Positions 1-6,538 of a stretch of DNA of 6,916 bases are shown here, piece after piece (position 1 is the first letter of the stretch; every line of letters begins with the position of its first letter). The notes beneath the pieces were generated by a model. The model was not told the DNA's origin. It worked only from the letters and a program-made list of their open reading frames with translations, and searched no databases. Source of the DNA: Clostridiales bacterium (GTDB lineage: Bacteria; Bacillota; Clostridia; Christensenellales; Aristaeellaceae); NCBI GenBank assembly GCA_019409045.1, contig DXVG01000095.1, forward strand, positions 1-6,916, written 5' to 3'. Position numbers and translations under genes: made by a program.

Positions 1-1442
1 GGTGCATCTCCCGCCAGCTCTGGTGGGGCCACCGCATCCCCGCCTTCTACTGCGACGAGTGCGGCGAGATCACCGTTTCCCGCGAGGACATCGCCGCCTG
101 CCCCAAGTGCGGCGGCCACGTCCATCAGGACGAGGACGTGCTCGACACATGGTTCTCCTCGGCGCTGTGGCCGTTCTCCACGCTCGGCTGGCCGGAGAAT
201 ACGGAAGATCTTCAGTACTTCTACCCCAACAGCGTGCTCTCCTGCGGCTACGACATCATATTCTTCTGGCTCGCGCGCATGGTGTTCTCCGGCATCGAGC
301 AGATGGGCAAGTGCCCGTTCCATGTGGCGCTGATGCACGGCCTGGTGCGCGACGCGCAGGGAAGGAAGATGAGTAAGTCCCTCGGAAACGGCATCGACCC
401 CATCGCCGTCATCGACAAGTACGGCGCGGACGCGCTGCGCTTCTCGCTGGAGATGGGCGTGTCCCCGGGCGCGGACGTGCGCATGTCCGAGGAGAAGATA
501 GAGTCCTTCCGAAACTTCGTCAACAAGATATGGAACGCCTCGCGCTTCGTGCTGATGAACCTCGAGGGCTTTGCGCCCGAGGGCGTGCCCGCCGCGGACG
601 ATCTGGAGCTGTGCGACAAGTGGATACTCACAAAATTCCAGGAGACCGCCCGCGAGATCACCGACGACCTTGAAAAGTTCGAGCTCGGCCTTGCCGCCAC
701 CAAGCTCTACGACTTTGTGTGGAGCAACTTCTGCGACTGGTACATCGAGCTTGCCAAGCAGGGGCTCAACGGCGGCGACGAAAAGTGCAAAAAGGCCACG
801 CAGGAAGTGCTTTACTATGTGCTGCTGGGCACGCTGAAGCTTCTGCACCCCTACATCCCCTTCGTCACCGAGGAAGTGTACAGCTACCTGCCGGGCGTGG
901 AGGGCATGCTCATCACCGCCCGCTGGCCCGAGGTGCGCCCCGAGTACGATTTCCCCGCCGAAGCCGCGCGCATGGAGGGCGTGATGGAGGTCATCCGCAC
1001 CGTGCGCAACCTGCGCGCCGAGATGAACGTCGCTCCCGGCCGCCGCGCCACGCTCATCCTCAAGCCCCACGAGGGCTGGGGCGAGGCGCTCGCCGCCGCG
1101 GAGGGCTACTTCCGCCGCCTGGCGTTCGCCAGCGCCGTGGAGGTGCTCGGCGCGGACGCGCCCAACCCGGAAAAGTCCGCCTCCGCCGTCACCGGGCCGT
1201 GCGAGCTGTTCATGCCGCTGGGCGAGCTGGTGGACGTGGACAAGGAGATCGCCCGCCTCGAAAAGGACAAAAAGAACGTCGAGGGCGAGATCGCCCGCGC
1301 GCAGGGCAAGCTGGACAATCCGGGCTTCGTCGCCAAGGCCCCGGCGCACCTGATCGAGCAGGAGAAGCAGAAGCTCGAGACGAACAGGGGCCTGCTGGTC
1401 AAGCTCGAAGCGCGCATCGAGGAGATGCGGGCGCTGCAATAA
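1..1442 (+). CDS. valS: Valyl-tRNA synthetase, C-terminal part (5' truncated by window edge)
   Basis: Class I aminoacyl-tRNA synthetase that charges tRNA-Val with valine in the cytoplasm. The reading frame enters at position 3 and ends with TAA at 1440-1442, leaving 479 residues; bacterial ValRS is usually about 880, so roughly the N-terminal half, with the HIGH motif and most of the editing domain, is missing. Visible in order, numbered within the fragment: WWGHRIP (7-13); two CxxC pairs (C17/C20 and C33/C36) typical of a zinc-binding knuckle; the ValRS signature LDTWFSSALWPFSTLGWP (47-64); the catalytic KMSKS loop (122-126, bases 366-380); the anticodon-binding helical domain starting near DKWILTKF (206-213); and a charged C-terminal coiled coil from about residue 410 to the end, the tRNA-binding arm of ValRS. 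The frame is intact. In many Firmicutes folC follows valS, but here a convergent aspartate kinase gene follows. Identification is secure. Confidence 0.97.
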   Translation, partial: CISRQLWWGHRIPAFYCDECGEITVSREDIAACPKCGGHVHQDEDVLDTWFSSALWPFSTLGWPENTEDLQYFYPNSVLSCGYDIIFFWLARMVFSGIEQMGKCPFHVALMHGLVRDAQGRKMSKSLGNGIDPIAVIDKYGADALRFSLEMGVSPGADVRMSEEKIESFRNFVNKIWNASRFVLMNLEGFAPEGVPAADDLELCDKWILTKFQETAREITDDLEKFELGLAATKLYDFVWSNFCDWYIELAKQGLNGGDEKCKKATQEVLYYVLLGTLKLLHPYIPFVTEEVYSYLPGVEGMLITARWPEVRPEYDFPAEAARMEGVMEVIRTVRNLRAEMNVAPGRRATLILKPHEGWGEALAAAEGYFRRLAFASAVEVLGADAPNPEKSASAVTGPCELFMPLGELVDVDKEIARLEKDKKNVEGEIARAQGKLDNPGFVAKAPAHLIEQEKQKLETNRGLLVKLEARIEEMRALQ

Positions 1443-1453
1443 GCGACAATCGG

Positions 1454-1498
1454 AAAAAAGAGGGGGCCGTCGCGCGTGCCGGACGCGCGGCGGCCCCC
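1454..1498 (-). terminator. Rho-independent terminator for the aspartate kinase transcript
   Basis: The arms 1462-1477 and 1483-1498 form a 16-bp stem, perfect except for one mismatched position (T1470 opposite G) that is a G·U wobble if the plus strand is transcribed. The loop is 5 nt (1478-1482). Read on the minus strand, the GC-rich stem is followed by TC and then six T (1459-1454), the standard intrinsic-terminator form. It ends the transcript of the minus-strand aspartate kinase. On the plus strand no T tract follows the stem, so it should terminate valS poorly, although it may protect the mRNA end. Confidence 0.88.
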
Positions 1499-1522
1499 AG
1501 AGCGTTGATAAAGCCCCCAAAC

Positions 1523-1566
1523 GCAAAAATCACTTCCGAAAGAAAAGAAGCGGAAGTGATTTTTGC
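1523..1566 (+). terminator. Bidirectional intrinsic terminator after valS
   Basis: The arms 1523-1538 and 1551-1566 are perfect reverse complements over 16 bp, with a purine-rich 12-nt loop (1539-1550). The core is TCACTTCCG, flanked by five A on one side and five T on the other, so a T run follows the core stem on either strand (1560-1564 on plus, 1529-1525 on minus). It lies about 80 nt after the valS stop and is the most likely valS terminator. On the minus strand it would act ahead of the GC-rich terminator. Confidence 0.85.
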
Positions 1567-1624
1567 TTCCTGCGTCAGCATCGCCTGCAAACTGCGGTCA
1601 CTTACGTCCATGTAAGCTCCCTTT

Positions 1625-2668
1625 TTACGCGCGCCCTTCCACCAGCGCGCGGTGCAGCGCGCGTATGGAGGCGGAGAGGTCGCCGCCGCGCACGCGCAGG
1701 AGCAGGTGGTCGCTCCACGCGCACAGCCTGTGGGCGCGCACGCCCGCGGCCTCCAGGGCGGCGGCCGCGCCGGAGGCGAGCGCCATTGCCTCCGGCGAGA
1801 GCACCGCGACCACCGCGTCGCCGCCGCGCAGCGCCCTGCCGGTGACGCAGGGCACGCGCGTGCGCGCGTCCGGGCCGATGCGCGTGCCCGCGGCCTCCGG
1901 GTGGAAGCTGTTTTTCAGCACCGTGGGGATGCCCGCGCGCGCCACGGGGCGCAGGCTGTCGGGGTGCAGCACCTGCGCGCCCATCGAGCCGAGCAGCCGC
2001 ATCTGGCGATAGCTCAGCTCCGGCACGCGCACGGCGCCCTCCACGAGCCGCGGGTCGGCGGACATCAGGCCGTCCACGTCCGTCCAGTTTTCATAGGCCA
2101 GCGCGCCCGTCGCGCCCGCCACCAGCGCGCCGGTCACGTCCGAGCCGCCGCGCGGGAACGTGCGCACGCTCCCGTCCGGCATGCTGCCGTAAAACCCCGG
2201 CAGCACGGCGCGCTCGAGCGGCCTGAGCAGCCGCAGCGTCTGCGCGTAGGTGCGCTCCATGTCCACCGAGCCGTCCGCGCGGAAGAACACGCACTGCGCC
2301 GCGTCCACAAACGCGCACCGCAAAAGCCGCGCCATCAGCTGCGCGCACAGGTATTCGCCCCGGCTGGCGGCGTGGTCCGCGCCCAGCGCGGGTATGTCCG
2401 CCTCCGCGCGGCGCAGCTCGCGCTCCACGTCCACGCCCAGCGCCACCGCCATTGTGCGGAAGCGCCCCATGGCGGCCTCCAGCGCCGCGGCGTCGCCCAG
2501 AGAGGCGCGCAAAAGCAGGTCGGTCACCTTTTCGTCGCCCTCAAACCGCTTTCCCGGCGCGGAGACCACCACGAAGCGCCGCGCGCGGTCTGCGCGCACG
2601 ATCCGGGCGACGCGCTCCATCCGCGCGGCGTCGGCCAGAGAGCTTCCGCCGAACTTGCACACGATCAT
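1625..2668 (-). CDS. lysC: Aspartate kinase with a single ACT-like segment
   Basis: Catalyses ATP-dependent phosphorylation of L-aspartate to aspartyl-4-phosphate, the first step towards lysine/diaminopimelate, threonine and methionine. The 347-residue protein has the amino-acid kinase fold, with KFGGSS at 5-10, SRGEYLCAQ at 102-110, PRGGSDVTG at 172-180, WTDVDGLMSADPR at 195-207, and SYRQMRLLGSMGAQVLHP at 219-236. The kinase domain ends near residue 270. Only about 75 residues follow, resembling the first ACT domain (VTGRALRGGDAVVAVLSPE, about 275-292, to the end). Aspartate kinases are normally 400-450 residues with two ACT domains, so the usual second one is absent. The stop is clean TAA and no ACT-like frame continues past it. 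I chose the ATG at 2668 over the in-frame ATG at 2674 because GGAGG (2680-2676) is 7 nt from the former and only 1 nt from the latter. The gene is monocistronic, convergent with valS and divergent from dnaG. The isozyme symbol is assigned by family only. Confidence 0.93.
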   Translation of the reverse strand: MIVCKFGGSSLADAARMERVARIVRADRARRFVVVSAPGKRFEGDEKVTDLLLRASLGDAAALEAAMGRFRTMAVALGVDVERELRRAEADIPALGADHAASRGEYLCAQLMARLLRCAFVDAAQCVFFRADGSVDMERTYAQTLRLLRPLERAVLPGFYGSMPDGSVRTFPRGGSDVTGALVAGATGALAYENWTDVDGLMSADPRLVEGAVRVPELSYRQMRLLGSMGAQVLHPDSLRPVARAGIPTVLKNSFHPEAAGTRIGPDARTRVPCVTGRALRGGDAVVAVLSPEAMALASGAAAALEAAGVRAHRLCAWSDHLLLRVRGGDLSASIRALHRALVEGRA

Positions 2669-2675
2669 AGACATT

Positions 2676-2680
2676 CCTCC
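2676..2680 (-). promoter_or_regulatory. Ribosome binding site of the aspartate kinase gene (decides start)
   Basis: GGAGG on the minus strand is followed by two in-frame ATG codons, at 2674 and 2668. The first is 1 nt away, too close for initiation, while the second is 7 nt away. The start at 2668 also gives the family-typical N-terminus MIVCKFGGSS. Confidence 0.8.
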
Positions 2681-2682
2681 AG

Positions 2683-2714
2683 CGCGCGGCGCGGCGCGTC
2701 GCTTCGGCCGCGCG
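2683..2714 (-). other. GC-rich hairpin in the aspartate kinase leader, next to the RBS
   Basis: CGCGCGGC at 2683-2690 is the exact reverse complement of GCCGCGCG at 2707-2714, giving an 8-bp all-GC stem with a 16-nt loop. On the minus-strand RNA it ends 2 nt before the GGAGG of the aspartate kinase gene. It could affect ribosome access, but in such GC-rich sequence a chance stem is also possible. Confidence 0.4.
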
Positions 2715-2720
2715 AGTGCT

Positions 2721-2756
2721 CACCCGGCATAGTATGGCGCATTTCGTCCCCGGGTG
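2721..2756 (-). other. Second hairpin in the aspartate kinase leader
   Basis: CACCCGG (2721-2727) pairs exactly with CCGGGTG (2750-2756), a 7-bp stem closing a 22-nt loop. The loop contains a minus-strand TACTAT (2734-2729) that resembles a -10 box, but the -35 position 17 bp upstream reads GCACCC and fits poorly. No T tract follows, so it is not a terminator. Confidence 0.3.
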
Positions 2757-2779
2757 CGCGCCCGCGGGAGTGGGCGTGC

Positions 2780-2799
2780 AAACAGACTGTGTTCTGTTT
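2780..2799. promoter_or_regulatory. Inverted repeat AAACAGA-N6-TCTGTTT, candidate operator
   Basis: Two perfect 7-bp arms (2780-2786 and 2793-2799) flank a 6-bp spacer at the edge of the AT-rich core. The size and symmetry suit a dimeric repressor site, though no known consensus is matched with certainty. On the plus strand it is followed by TATTTTTG, so a weak AT-rich stem-loop with a T-rich tail is an alternative reading. Confidence 0.4.
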
Positions 2800-2837
2800 T
2801 ATTTTTGTAAACTTGCGAAAGAACGGAGGTTTTTTTG

Positions 2838-2865
2838 CGTACATGTGGTATATACCTTCTGTACG
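2838..2865. promoter_or_regulatory. 28-bp interrupted palindrome, candidate operator at the divergent promoters
   Basis: The outer arms CGTACA (2838-2843) and TGTACG (2860-2865) and the inner palindrome GGTATATACC (2847-2856) share one centre at 2851/2852. In all, 11 of 14 position pairs are complementary; the only mismatches are the three bases between outer and inner arms. The inner part contains TATATA, which could be a -10 element on either strand. A bound protein would be placed to control both the aspartate kinase and dnaG. The regulator is unknown. Confidence 0.5.
2846..2854 (+). promoter_or_regulatory. Possible extended -10 promoter for the dnaG operon
   Basis: TGGTATATA fits the extended -10 pattern TGn followed by a TATAAT-like hexamer (TATATA, 2849-2854). 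The position 17 bp upstream reads GAGGTT, which is not a -35 box, so the call rests on the extended -10 alone. Transcription would start near 2861 and leave a leader of about 150 nt before dnaG. A TAAAAT at 2907-2912 is an alternative -10, also without a good -35. Confidence 0.3.
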
Positions 2866-2878
2866 GGTGGGCCGTCAG
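2849..2878 (-). promoter_or_regulatory. Possible promoter for the aspartate kinase gene
   Basis: On the minus strand CTGACG (2878-2873) matches TTGACA at four positions, and TATATA (2854-2849) lies 18 bp downstream as a -10. The predicted leader is about 175 nt. The same TATATA serves as the plus-strand candidate because it is palindromic, so the two promoters would overlap and may compete. Confidence 0.3.
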
Positions 2879-2925
2879 GCGCGCAAAGCGACTTCGTGCG
2901 GTTCGATAAAATTGCTGCAAAATGT

Positions 2926-2960
2926 CGGATGGCGGCAGGAATCGCCGTCCGCGGCGGCGA
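2926..2960 (+). other. Two mutually exclusive hairpins in the dnaG leader
   Basis: In the plus-strand RNA, bases 2926-2934 pair with 2943-2951 (9 bp including one G·U, 8-nt loop). Alternatively TCGCCG (2942-2947) pairs with CGGCGA (2955-2960), 6 bp with a 7-nt loop. The two share bases 2943-2947, so only one can form at a time. No T tract follows and the RBS is about 45 nt further on, so any control role is uncertain. Confidence 0.3.
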
Positions 2961-3002
2961 ATCTTTAACATCACATCCCCGAGCGGGAAACATACACGCT
3001 GC

Positions 3003-3008
3003 AAGAGG
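3003..3008 (+). promoter_or_regulatory. Ribosome binding site of dnaG (decides start)
   Basis: AAGAGG ends 5 nt before the ATG at 3014. An in-frame GTG at 3008 overlaps this site and cannot be served by it, so ATG 3014 is the better start. Confidence 0.7.
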
Positions 3009-3013
3009 TGCAC

Positions 3014-4732
3014 ATGGCGGGCAGATTTTCAGACGCATGGCTGGACGAATTGCGTTCGCGCGTCAGCATTGAGGAGGTTGTCTCCGAGTATGTCCGCCTC
3101 AAGCGCAAGGGCAGGCGCTCCTGGGGACTGTGTCCGTTCCACAACGAAAAAACGCCTTCGTTCTCCGTAGACCCGGAGACGCAGCTTTTCTATTGCTTCG
3201 GCTGTCACAAGGGCGGAACGGTCATACAGTTCGTCATGGAGCTGGAGCGCATGGACTTTCCCGACGCGGTCAGGCTGCTTGCAGAGCGCGCGCATCTGCC
3301 CATACCGGAGGACACCCGGCCGTCGGACGCCGTGCGCGCGGACGAGCGCGAGCGCATCTACGCGGCAAACGTGACCGCGGCGCGCTTTTTTCATCAGACG
3401 CTGTGGACCGACGAGGGCGCGAAGGCGCTGGACTACCTCTACCGGCGCGGCCTTTCCGACGCGGACATACGCCATTTCGGGCTGGGATTCGCCCCGAACG
3501 GATGGGACGCGACGCTTCGCCACCTCAAGGGCGAGGGCTTTGACGAGGCGACGCTGGAGCGCGCGGGGCTGGTGGTGCGCCGCGAGGGCGGCGTATACGA
3601 CATGTTTCGCGGCCGCGCGATCTTTCCTATCATCAGCGCGCAGGGCAAGGTGCTCGGCTTTGGCGGCCGCGCGCTGGGGGATGCGCAGCCCAAGTACCTG
3701 AACACCGCGGACACGCCCGTGTTCAACAAGCGCAAGGGGCTCTATGCCCTCAACTTCGCCAGGAAGGAGCGCGGCGCGGGGCATCTGGTGCTCGTGGAGG
3801 GGTACATGGACGCGGTGTCGCTGCGCAAGCACGGCGTGCAGGGCGTGGTGGCGACGCTGGGCACGGCGCTGACCGAGGAGCAGGCGCGGCTGATGAAGCG
3901 ATACGCGCCGGAGGTGTGGATCAGCTACGACGGCGATCCCGCCGGGCAGAAGGCGGCGCTGCGCGCGCTGGATATACTCGAGCCCACGGGCCTGCGCGCG
4001 AAGGTGATCGACTATCCGCAGGGCATGGACCCGGACGATTTCATCCGGCAGCGCGGCGCGGCGGGCTTCGAGGCGCTGACAAAGTACGACGCCACGCACT
4101 ACCGCATGCTCCGCGCACGCGACGGGCTGGACTTGGCCACGCAGGAGGGCATGACGCAGTATGCGATGAACTGCTGCGCGATCCTGCGCCGCGTCAAGAG
4201 CCCCATCGAGCTGGAAAACCACCTGCGCAGGCTGGTGGCGGAGACCGGCTACGACCGGGAGACGCTGCTTGGGCAGATCGGCCAGAGCGCGCAGGAGGCG
4301 CAACAGCGCCCGCGTCCGCGCCGGGAACAGGCGCGGGAGGGCTTGGGCGAGGCCGAGGCGGCGAGCCGCGCGCTTCTGACGCTGCTGTGCGAGGGGCGCA
4401 TCCCCGCGAGCATGGTCGAACCGGGCGATTTTGAGCCGGGCGTCATGCGCGAGTGCGCGGCGTGGTTAATCGAAGGCAAAGCGGTCAATGCTTTTCTGGA
4501 GGGGCTGGACGACGAGGGCCGCGCGCGCGTGCTGCCCGCGCTGAACTACCAGCCGATCCCCGACGGACGCGAGGACGCGCTGAAGATGGCCGAAGACAGC
4601 CTGGACGTCATCCGCGCGGCGCGCCGCGCCGGGGAAATGGAGCGATTGCAGGCGCAAATTGCGACCGCCGACGCCGACGCGCGGCGGGAGATATACCAAA
4701 GAATAGAGAAGCTCTATGGACAGCTTCCATGA
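3014..4732 (+). CDS. dnaG: DNA primase DnaG
   Basis: Synthesises the short RNA primers for lagging-strand and origin replication, working with the replicative helicase. The 572-residue length is normal for the family. Order of domains: N-terminal CHC2 zinc ribbon (C40, H43, C61, C64, in LCPFHNEKTPSF and FYCFGCHKGG); the primase catalytic core from about 120, with FGGRA near 216-220 and KYLNT at 227-231; a TOPRIM fold with VEGYMDAV (E262) and SYDGDPAGQKAA (D306, D308) carrying the metal-binding acidic residues, followed by MDPDDFI (338-344); and a helical C-terminal region (about 445-572) in the position of the helicase-binding domain. A charged Arg/Gln-rich linker (about 423-445) separates core and C-terminus. 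It is the first gene of the plus-strand operon, with rpoD beginning 28 nt after its TGA. All catalytic residues I looked for are present. Confidence 0.97.
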   Translation: MAGRFSDAWLDELRSRVSIEEVVSEYVRLKRKGRRSWGLCPFHNEKTPSFSVDPETQLFYCFGCHKGGTVIQFVMELERMDFPDAVRLLAERAHLPIPEDTRPSDAVRADERERIYAANVTAARFFHQTLWTDEGAKALDYLYRRGLSDADIRHFGLGFAPNGWDATLRHLKGEGFDEATLERAGLVVRREGGVYDMFRGRAIFPIISAQGKVLGFGGRALGDAQPKYLNTADTPVFNKRKGLYALNFARKERGAGHLVLVEGYMDAVSLRKHGVQGVVATLGTALTEEQARLMKRYAPEVWISYDGDPAGQKAALRALDILEPTGLRAKVIDYPQGMDPDDFIRQRGAAGFEALTKYDATHYRMLRARDGLDLATQEGMTQYAMNCCAILRRVKSPIELENHLRRLVAETGYDRETLLGQIGQSAQEAQQRPRPRREQAREGLGEAEAASRALLTLLCEGRIPASMVEPGDFEPGVMRECAAWLIEGKAVNAFLEGLDDEGRARVLPALNYQPIPDGREDALKMAEDSLDVIRAARRAGEMERLQAQIATADADARREIYQRIEKLYGQLP

Positions 4733-4746
4733 GCATGACCGGTCGA

Positions 4747-4752
4747 AAGGAG
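4747..4752 (+). promoter_or_regulatory. Ribosome binding site of rpoD (decides start)
   Basis: AAGGAG lies 8 nt before the ATG at 4761. An in-frame ATG at 4716, inside the end of dnaG, has no comparable site and would add residues not typical of SigA, so 4761 is chosen. Confidence 0.85.
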
Positions 4753-4760
4753 TGACCAGC

Positions 4761-5848
<1,088 letters not shown>

Positions 5849-5849
<1 letters not shown>

Positions 5850-6538
5850 TGTTGCCCGCAGGCGCCATATCGTTGGATGCGCGGCTTTCGGCCATACGCG
5901 ACCTGGCCGGGAGCTGCGCCTGTTTTGCCGACATCGGCGCGGACCACGGCCGCCTGAGCGCGCACATGCTCCAGCGCGGCCTGTGTGCGCGCGCGCAGCT
6001 TGCCGACATCTCCGAGGCATCGCTGCGGAAGGCGCGCAGGCTGATCTACGGGCTCGGGCTGATGGAGCGCGCGCGCTTCTGCGTGGGCGACGGCGCGCTC
6101 GCACTGGTCGAGCGGCCGGACGTCGCCGCCATTGCGGGCATGGGCGGGCAGACCATCGCGGGCATCGTGGAGCGGGGCAGGGAAGTGCTGCGCGGGGCGA
6201 GGATCGTCATGCAGCCCAACGTCGCCGCGCCGGAGCTGCGCGCGCGGCTCCAGGCGGCGGGGTTTTGCATCACCCACGAGGCCATCGCCCGCGACGGCCG
6301 CAGGCTGTATATCGTGATCGCGGCGCAGGCGGGCGACATGCGCCTGACGCCGGAGGAGATCGAGGTCGGCCCGGTGCTGCTCAGAAGCGGCGCCCCGGAG
6401 CTTGCGGACTACGCGGCGTTTCGGCTGCGCGTTGCGCGCAGGGCGCTCGAGGGCGCGCGAAAGGCGCGGCGCGAGACGCGCGATTTTGAGCGCGAGATCG
6501 AGATTTGGGAGGCGGTGTCGCATGGCGACCGTTCGTGA
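5849..6538 (+). CDS. trmK: tRNA (adenine(22)-N1)-methyltransferase TrmK
   Basis: SAM-dependent enzyme of the TrmK/YqfN family, which methylates N1 of A22 in the D-loop region of bacterial tRNAs. The 229 residues match the family length. The N-terminal Rossmann-like domain shows the SAM motif ADIGADHGRL (27-36), an acidic position in LADIS (51-55), GDGALAL (80-86), the family-specific IAGMGGQTI (95-103) and VMQPN (120-124). The C-terminal part (about 178-222) is helical and charged, as in the coiled-coil domain of characterised TrmK. The ATG at 5849 overlaps the rpoD TGA as TGATG. A weak AAGGA (5832-5836) is 12 nt upstream, so translation is probably coupled to rpoD. The order rpoD-trmK-nif3-like agrees with Bacillus sigA-yqfN-yqfO, apart from genes inserted there. 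The family is secure; the exact target base is inferred from relatives. Confidence 0.93.
6507..6512 (+). promoter_or_regulatory. Ribosome binding site of the Nif3-like gene, inside trmK
   Basis: GGGAGG ends 9 nt before the ATG at 6522 and lies within the 3' end of trmK. It supports the start at 6522 even though that overlaps trmK by 17 nt. Confidence 0.75.

Larger units (their letters stand above)
2669..3013. other. Divergent intergenic control region between aspartate kinase and dnaG
   Basis: This 345-bp stretch has no convincing gene. Its two ends are GC-rich and can form leader hairpins on each transcript. The middle (about 2780-2860) is clearly AT-rich against the surrounding sequence, with T runs at 2797-2805 (broken by one A) and 2830-2836. 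It holds two inverted repeats, 2780-2799 and 2838-2865, and possible -10 elements on both strands. I looked for a lysine riboswitch in the aspartate kinase leader and saw none of its conserved core. No tRNA or other recognisable RNA is present. Confidence 0.75.

Noticed and set aside
1523..1566. Perfect 16-bp inverted repeat as ends of a small mobile element
   Set aside because: The arms are only 12 nt apart, with A and T runs placed as in a bidirectional terminator between convergent genes. No target duplication or transposase is seen.
1625..1700. Frameshift as an explanation for the short aspartate kinase
   Set aside because: No ACT-like sequence is visible in other frames past the stop, and terminators begin within about 60 nt, leaving no room for a lost domain.
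2669..2850. Possible lysine riboswitch (L-box) in the aspartate kinase leader
   Set aside because: The leader length would suit, but I could not find the conserved L-box core segments, and there is no terminator with a T tract before the gene.
1652..2968. Plus-strand open frame of 438 codons antisense to the aspartate kinase
   Set aside because: His/Arg/Ala-rich translation typical of a GC-rich shadow frame; the opposite strand encodes a well-conserved enzyme.
2843..2968. 41-codon frame upstream of dnaG with GGAGG at 2825-2829
   Set aside because: The RBS is 13 nt from the ATG with a T7 run between, the frame overlaps the palindromic operator candidate, and the peptide has no recognisable features.
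3029..4303. Minus-strand open frame of 424 codons antisense to dnaG
   Set aside because: It lies entirely within dnaG, has biased residue composition and no RBS or domain support.
4716..4760. Upstream start for rpoD inside the end of dnaG
   Set aside because: The ATG at 4716 lacks a good RBS, whereas ATG 4761 has AAGGAG at 8 nt and gives a family-typical N-terminus.
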